Source of the DNA: Paenibacillus sp. BK033 | Lineage (GTDB): Bacteria > Bacillota > Bacilli > Paenibacillales > Paenibacillaceae | Length of the DNA: 64,000 bases | Direction: 5' to 3' | Assembly: GCF_004345425.1 (NCBI RefSeq) | Contig: NZ_SLVP01000006.1 | Span: forward strand, 240,143-304,142 | Made by a program: the position numbers and the translations under genes | In this document: positions 61,634-64,000 of the stretch, piece by piece | Numbering within the stretch: the first letter of the stretch is position 1 | Layout of the letters: the number at the start of each line of letters is the position of its first letter | Notes under the pieces: generated by a model | Databases searched by the model: none | Told to the model about the DNA's origin: nothing | Seen by the model: only the letters and a program-made list of their open reading frames with translations

Positions 61634-62737
61634 ATGGAATTCATATGGCGGAACGTAAAGCTGTTGGACCGTTCGGAGACGGTCGATATCGTGATGGATG
61701 CGAATGGCCGGATTGCCGAGCTGGCGGATGCCTGCACGGTAACCGGCGGCAGGATGATTGACTGTACCGGAATGTACGCCTCAAGCGGATGGATAGACCT
61801 GCATGTGCATGCGGTTCCGGGGCTTGCGCCGTACGGCGACGAGATCGATGAGATTGGCGTGAGGCATGGCGTAACCACGATCGTTGATGCGGGGAGCTGC
61901 GGAGCGGACCGGATCGACGAGCTGGCTGCCAGCCGGGCGGAGGCAAAGACGAGGGTATTGGCGTTGTTGAACGTATCCCGGCTTGGCTTGCAACGGGTTG
62001 ATGAGCTCTCCGAGCTTCAATGGATTGACCGGGAAGAGGCGCTGCAAGCCATAGCACGTCACCCGGCCTTTATCGTTGGGTTAAAGGCCAGGATGAGCGG
62101 AAGCGTAATTGGTAACAGCGGGCTTGAGCCCTTGCGGCTGGCGAGGGTTCTGTCCGAGGAAAGCGGACTGCCGCTGATGGTCCATATCGGGTCAAGACCG
62201 CCGGGGGTAGAGGAGATCCTGCCTTTGCTTCGGGAGCGGGATGTGGTGACGCATTATTTGAACGGCAAGCGGGATAACCGGCTGTTTGATCATAACGGCG
62301 AGCCTTTGCCGGTTCTTATGGAAGCGTTGGACAGAGGCGTCCGGTTGGATGTCGGGCACGGGACGGCAAGCTTTTCGTTCGAGGTAGCGGAGATGGCGAA
62401 GCGTTGGGGAATTCGGTTTGACACGATCAGCACGGACATCTACCGGGGCAACCGGCTGAACGGCCCGGTACATAGCTTGTCCCGGGTGCTGACGAAGTTT
62501 CTGCTGCTCGGCTATCCGCTGGAGGAGATTATCGCGGCGGTGACTTCGCGCCCTGCCGGTTGGCTGGGCAGACCGGAGCTTGGACGCATTCGGGTTGGAG
62601 AACCCGCGAACCTCACTTTATTCGAGGTGTCGGACCGTCCGTCGGAGCTGCTGGATTCCGAAGGAGAGAAAAGAACGGCAGGGCAAACGATCAAGGCGAG
62701 GGGAGCTTATATAAATGGACAGTACTTTGCATGCTAG
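61634..62737 (+). CDS. Amidohydrolase family deacetylase in a DgaE/DgaF operon
   Basis: This metal-dependent amidohydrolase of about 367 aa has metal-binding HVH in GWIDLHVHAVPGLAPYGDEI, then VTTIVDAGSCGADRI, VGLKARMSG (possible carboxylated Lys), MVHIGSRPPG, THYLNGK and the final Asp segment ISTDIYRG. It may deacetylate an N-acyl amino-sugar acid ahead of the next enzyme. ATG 61634 has AGGTGGCGG upstream; ATG 61607 is an alternative. It overlaps the dgaE gene by 23 bases. Confidence 0.85.
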   Translation: MEFIWRNVKLLDRSETVDIVMDANGRIAELADACTVTGGRMIDCTGMYASSGWIDLHVHAVPGLAPYGDEIDEIGVRHGVTTIVDAGSCGADRIDELAASRAEAKTRVLALLNVSRLGLQRVDELSELQWIDREEALQAIARHPAFIVGLKARMSGSVIGNSGLEPLRLARVLSEESGLPLMVHIGSRPPGVEEILPLLRERDVVTHYLNGKRDNRLFDHNGEPLPVLMEALDRGVRLDVGHGTASFSFEVAEMAKRWGIRFDTISTDIYRGNRLNGPVHSLSRVLTKFLLLGYPLEEIIAAVTSRPAGWLGRPELGRIRVGEPANLTLFEVSDRPSELLDSEGEKRTAGQTIKARGAYINGQYFAC

Positions 62738-63827
62738 ATACGGTTTGAAAAGAGTCATAAACGCCAGCGGCCGGATGAGCATTCTGGGCGTCTCCGCGCC
62801 AACCGACTCGGTAATGGAGGCCATGAAGCGGGGCGGACAAAGCTATGTGGAGATTGCGGATCTGGTCGACAAGGCAGGCGATTATATGGCGGGGATCATC
62901 GGCTCCGAAGCAGCCGTCATCGTAAACTCCGCTTCAAGCGGCATTGCGCTGTCGGTTGCGGGAATCGTGACGAAGGGCAGCCGGCGGCTGACGGAAAAGC
63001 TTCATCAAGAGCCGATCCAGCAGAATGAAATCATTATTCTCAAAGGCCACAACGTACAATACGGGGCGCCGGTTGAAACGATGGTCTACTTGGGCGGCGG
63101 CAGGCTGGTCGAGGTTGGTTACGCGAACGAAGGAAAAGCCGAGCATATCGAAGAAGCTATTAATGAACGCACGGCTGCTATCCTGTACGTAAAGTCTCAT
63201 CATGCCGTGCAGAAGAATATGATCAGCGTCGAGGAGGCCTGGGAAGTCGCGCAGCGCCGGGGTGTGCCGATGATCGTGGATGCGGCGGCGGAAGAGGATC
63301 TATGGAAATACGTCCGATATTCCGATCTAGCCATCTACAGCGGCTCGAAGGCGATTGAAGGGCCAACCTCCGGTATCGTAGGCGGCAAGCGGCAATATAT
63401 CGAGTGGGTGAAAATGCAGCTTCAAGGCATCGGACGCAGCATGAAGGTGGGCAAGGAAACATCCTTTGGCCTGCTTCAGGCGCTGGACGAATACCGTGAC
63501 AAGCCGGATAACAGCGAGCGGGAGAAGGCAGCGCTGAACAAGCTGCTTCCGCTCTCCGGGCTGCCCGGCGTGAAGGCAACGATCGTGCGGGATGAAGCGG
63601 GAAGAGCGATTTTCCGTGCCCGAATTCAAATCGATCCGGCTTTGTCGGGTACAACGGCGAAGGCCGTTAATGACGGGCTGCGCGAAGGAGAAATCGCGAT
63701 TTATACCCGGGATTACGGCGTGAAGCAAGGCTATTTCGATATCGATCCCCGTCCGTTAATGGGCGACGATATCGATGTCATTGAAGCACGTATACGAGAA
63801 TTGGCAGGAGGCCGCACCCATGTCTAA
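62715..63827 (+). CDS. dgaE: D-glucosaminate-6-phosphate ammonia-lyase DgaE-like, PLP-dependent
   Basis: This 370-aa PLP enzyme of the SelA/DgaE family is predicted to convert 2-amino-2-deoxy sugar-acid 6-phosphate to 2-keto-3-deoxy-gluconate 6-phosphate and ammonia. Motifs: NASGRMSILGVSAPTDSVME, VIVNSASSGIALSVAGIVT and the PLP-binding Lys in AIYSGSKAIEGPTSGIVGG. GAGGGGAG precedes the ATG at 62715. It overlaps the upstream amidohydrolase gene and the downstream aldolase gene (8 bases), so all three are coupled. Confidence 0.9.
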   Translation: MDSTLHARYGLKRVINASGRMSILGVSAPTDSVMEAMKRGGQSYVEIADLVDKAGDYMAGIIGSEAAVIVNSASSGIALSVAGIVTKGSRRLTEKLHQEPIQQNEIIILKGHNVQYGAPVETMVYLGGGRLVEVGYANEGKAEHIEEAINERTAAILYVKSHHAVQKNMISVEEAWEVAQRRGVPMIVDAAAEEDLWKYVRYSDLAIYSGSKAIEGPTSGIVGGKRQYIEWVKMQLQGIGRSMKVGKETSFGLLQALDEYRDKPDNSEREKAALNKLLPLSGLPGVKATIVRDEAGRAIFRARIQIDPALSGTTAKAVNDGLREGEIAIYTRDYGVKQGYFDIDPRPLMGDDIDVIEARIRELAGGRTHV

Positions 63828-64000
63828 AATGGCGAAACGATTATACAAAGGACGCGCCGCGCTTAATGTGCTCGCGGGCAGCATCGGTAACGCAAAGGAT
63901 GTATTCGAGGCGGCGGAAGGCTATATGCTTGTTGGCGTTTTGTCCAAAAACTATCCATCAGCAGAGGCCGCCGTTGAGGCGATGAGGGAGTACGGTCTTG
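63820..64000 (+). CDS. dgaF: KDGP aldolase DgaF-like (3' end outside window)
   Basis: The first 60 residues of the next gene read SKMAKRLYKGRAALNVLAGS and VFEAAEGYMLVGVLSKNYPS, matching the start of DgaF-type 2-dehydro-3-deoxy-6-phosphogluconate aldolases. It would split KDGP to pyruvate and glyceraldehyde 3-phosphate. GGCAGGAGG lies 8 bases before the ATG, inside the dgaE end. The gene runs out of the window. Confidence 0.82.
   Translation, partial: MSKMAKRLYKGRAALNVLAGSIGNAKDVFEAAEGYMLVGVLSKNYPSAEAAVEAMREYGL

Overview
The window looks like chromosome from a spore-forming, low-to-mid GC Gram-positive of the Paenibacillus type (Paenibacillaceae). The evidence is two GerA/B/C-type germinant receptor operons, bacillithiol genes (YojF/BshB2), Firmicutes-style strong Shine-Dalgarno sites with GTG/TTG starts, LplABC-type sugar transporters with an AraC-type membrane sensor, an AA10 chitin LPMO and a cre-like site. 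The species assignment is inference from gene content only. I found no tRNA, rRNA, CRISPR array, intact insertion sequence or prophage.

Layout. 1-7.3 kb: end of a Pit phosphate transporter, a secreted chitin-active LPMO, a YerC-type repressor with a CbiX-type chelatase, a lipid kinase and the rRNA methyltransferase RlmD. 7.4-15.5 kb: a tricarboxylate or dicarboxylate module. A CitA/DcuS-type two-component system diverges from a tctCBA transporter operon that continues into a TerC-family membrane protein, an HPr-like protein without the phosphorylatable histidine, and an ACT-domain malic enzyme. A cre-like site and a tandem 9-bp repeat lie in the divergent promoter region. 15.5-24 kb: a 3' remnant of an rlmD-like gene, an orphan protein, germination operon 1, an alpha/beta hydrolase, a secreted HExxH protease and a frameshifted GH43 C-terminal remnant. 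24-31 kb: folD plus a cyclodeaminase-like gene behind a ZTP (pfl) riboswitch, a CapA-family protein and a heterodimeric ABC exporter. 31-41 kb: AadA-like nucleotidyltransferase, histidine phosphatase, PerM/AI-2E family protein, germination operon 2 (B-A-B-C plus a two-helix small subunit) behind a sigma-G-like promoter, and a LysM L,D-transpeptidase.

41-54 kb: a helically phased array of eight palindromes between convergent genes, an Fsr-like MFS exporter with a divergent AraC regulator, a MerR-thioredoxin operon, an ankyrin protein, an LplABC-type importer with its AraC sensor-regulator, and a cytoplasmic beta-helix protein. 54-64 kb: WrbA-like flavoprotein, MarR-DHA2 drug efflux pair, a histidyl-tRNA synthetase gene behind what reads as a leader-peptide attenuator with clustered His codons, an XRE-methyltransferase fusion, GNAT, yojF-bshB2, a transglutaminase-like protein, and a DgaE/DgaF-type amino-sugar acid operon cut by the window end.

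The two most unusual signals are the His leader peptide with mutually exclusive hairpins before the HisRS gene (56578-56830), and the palindrome array (40719-41178), whose centre-to-centre distances (52, 73, 52, 62, 52, 74, 51 bp) all fall near whole numbers of DNA turns.
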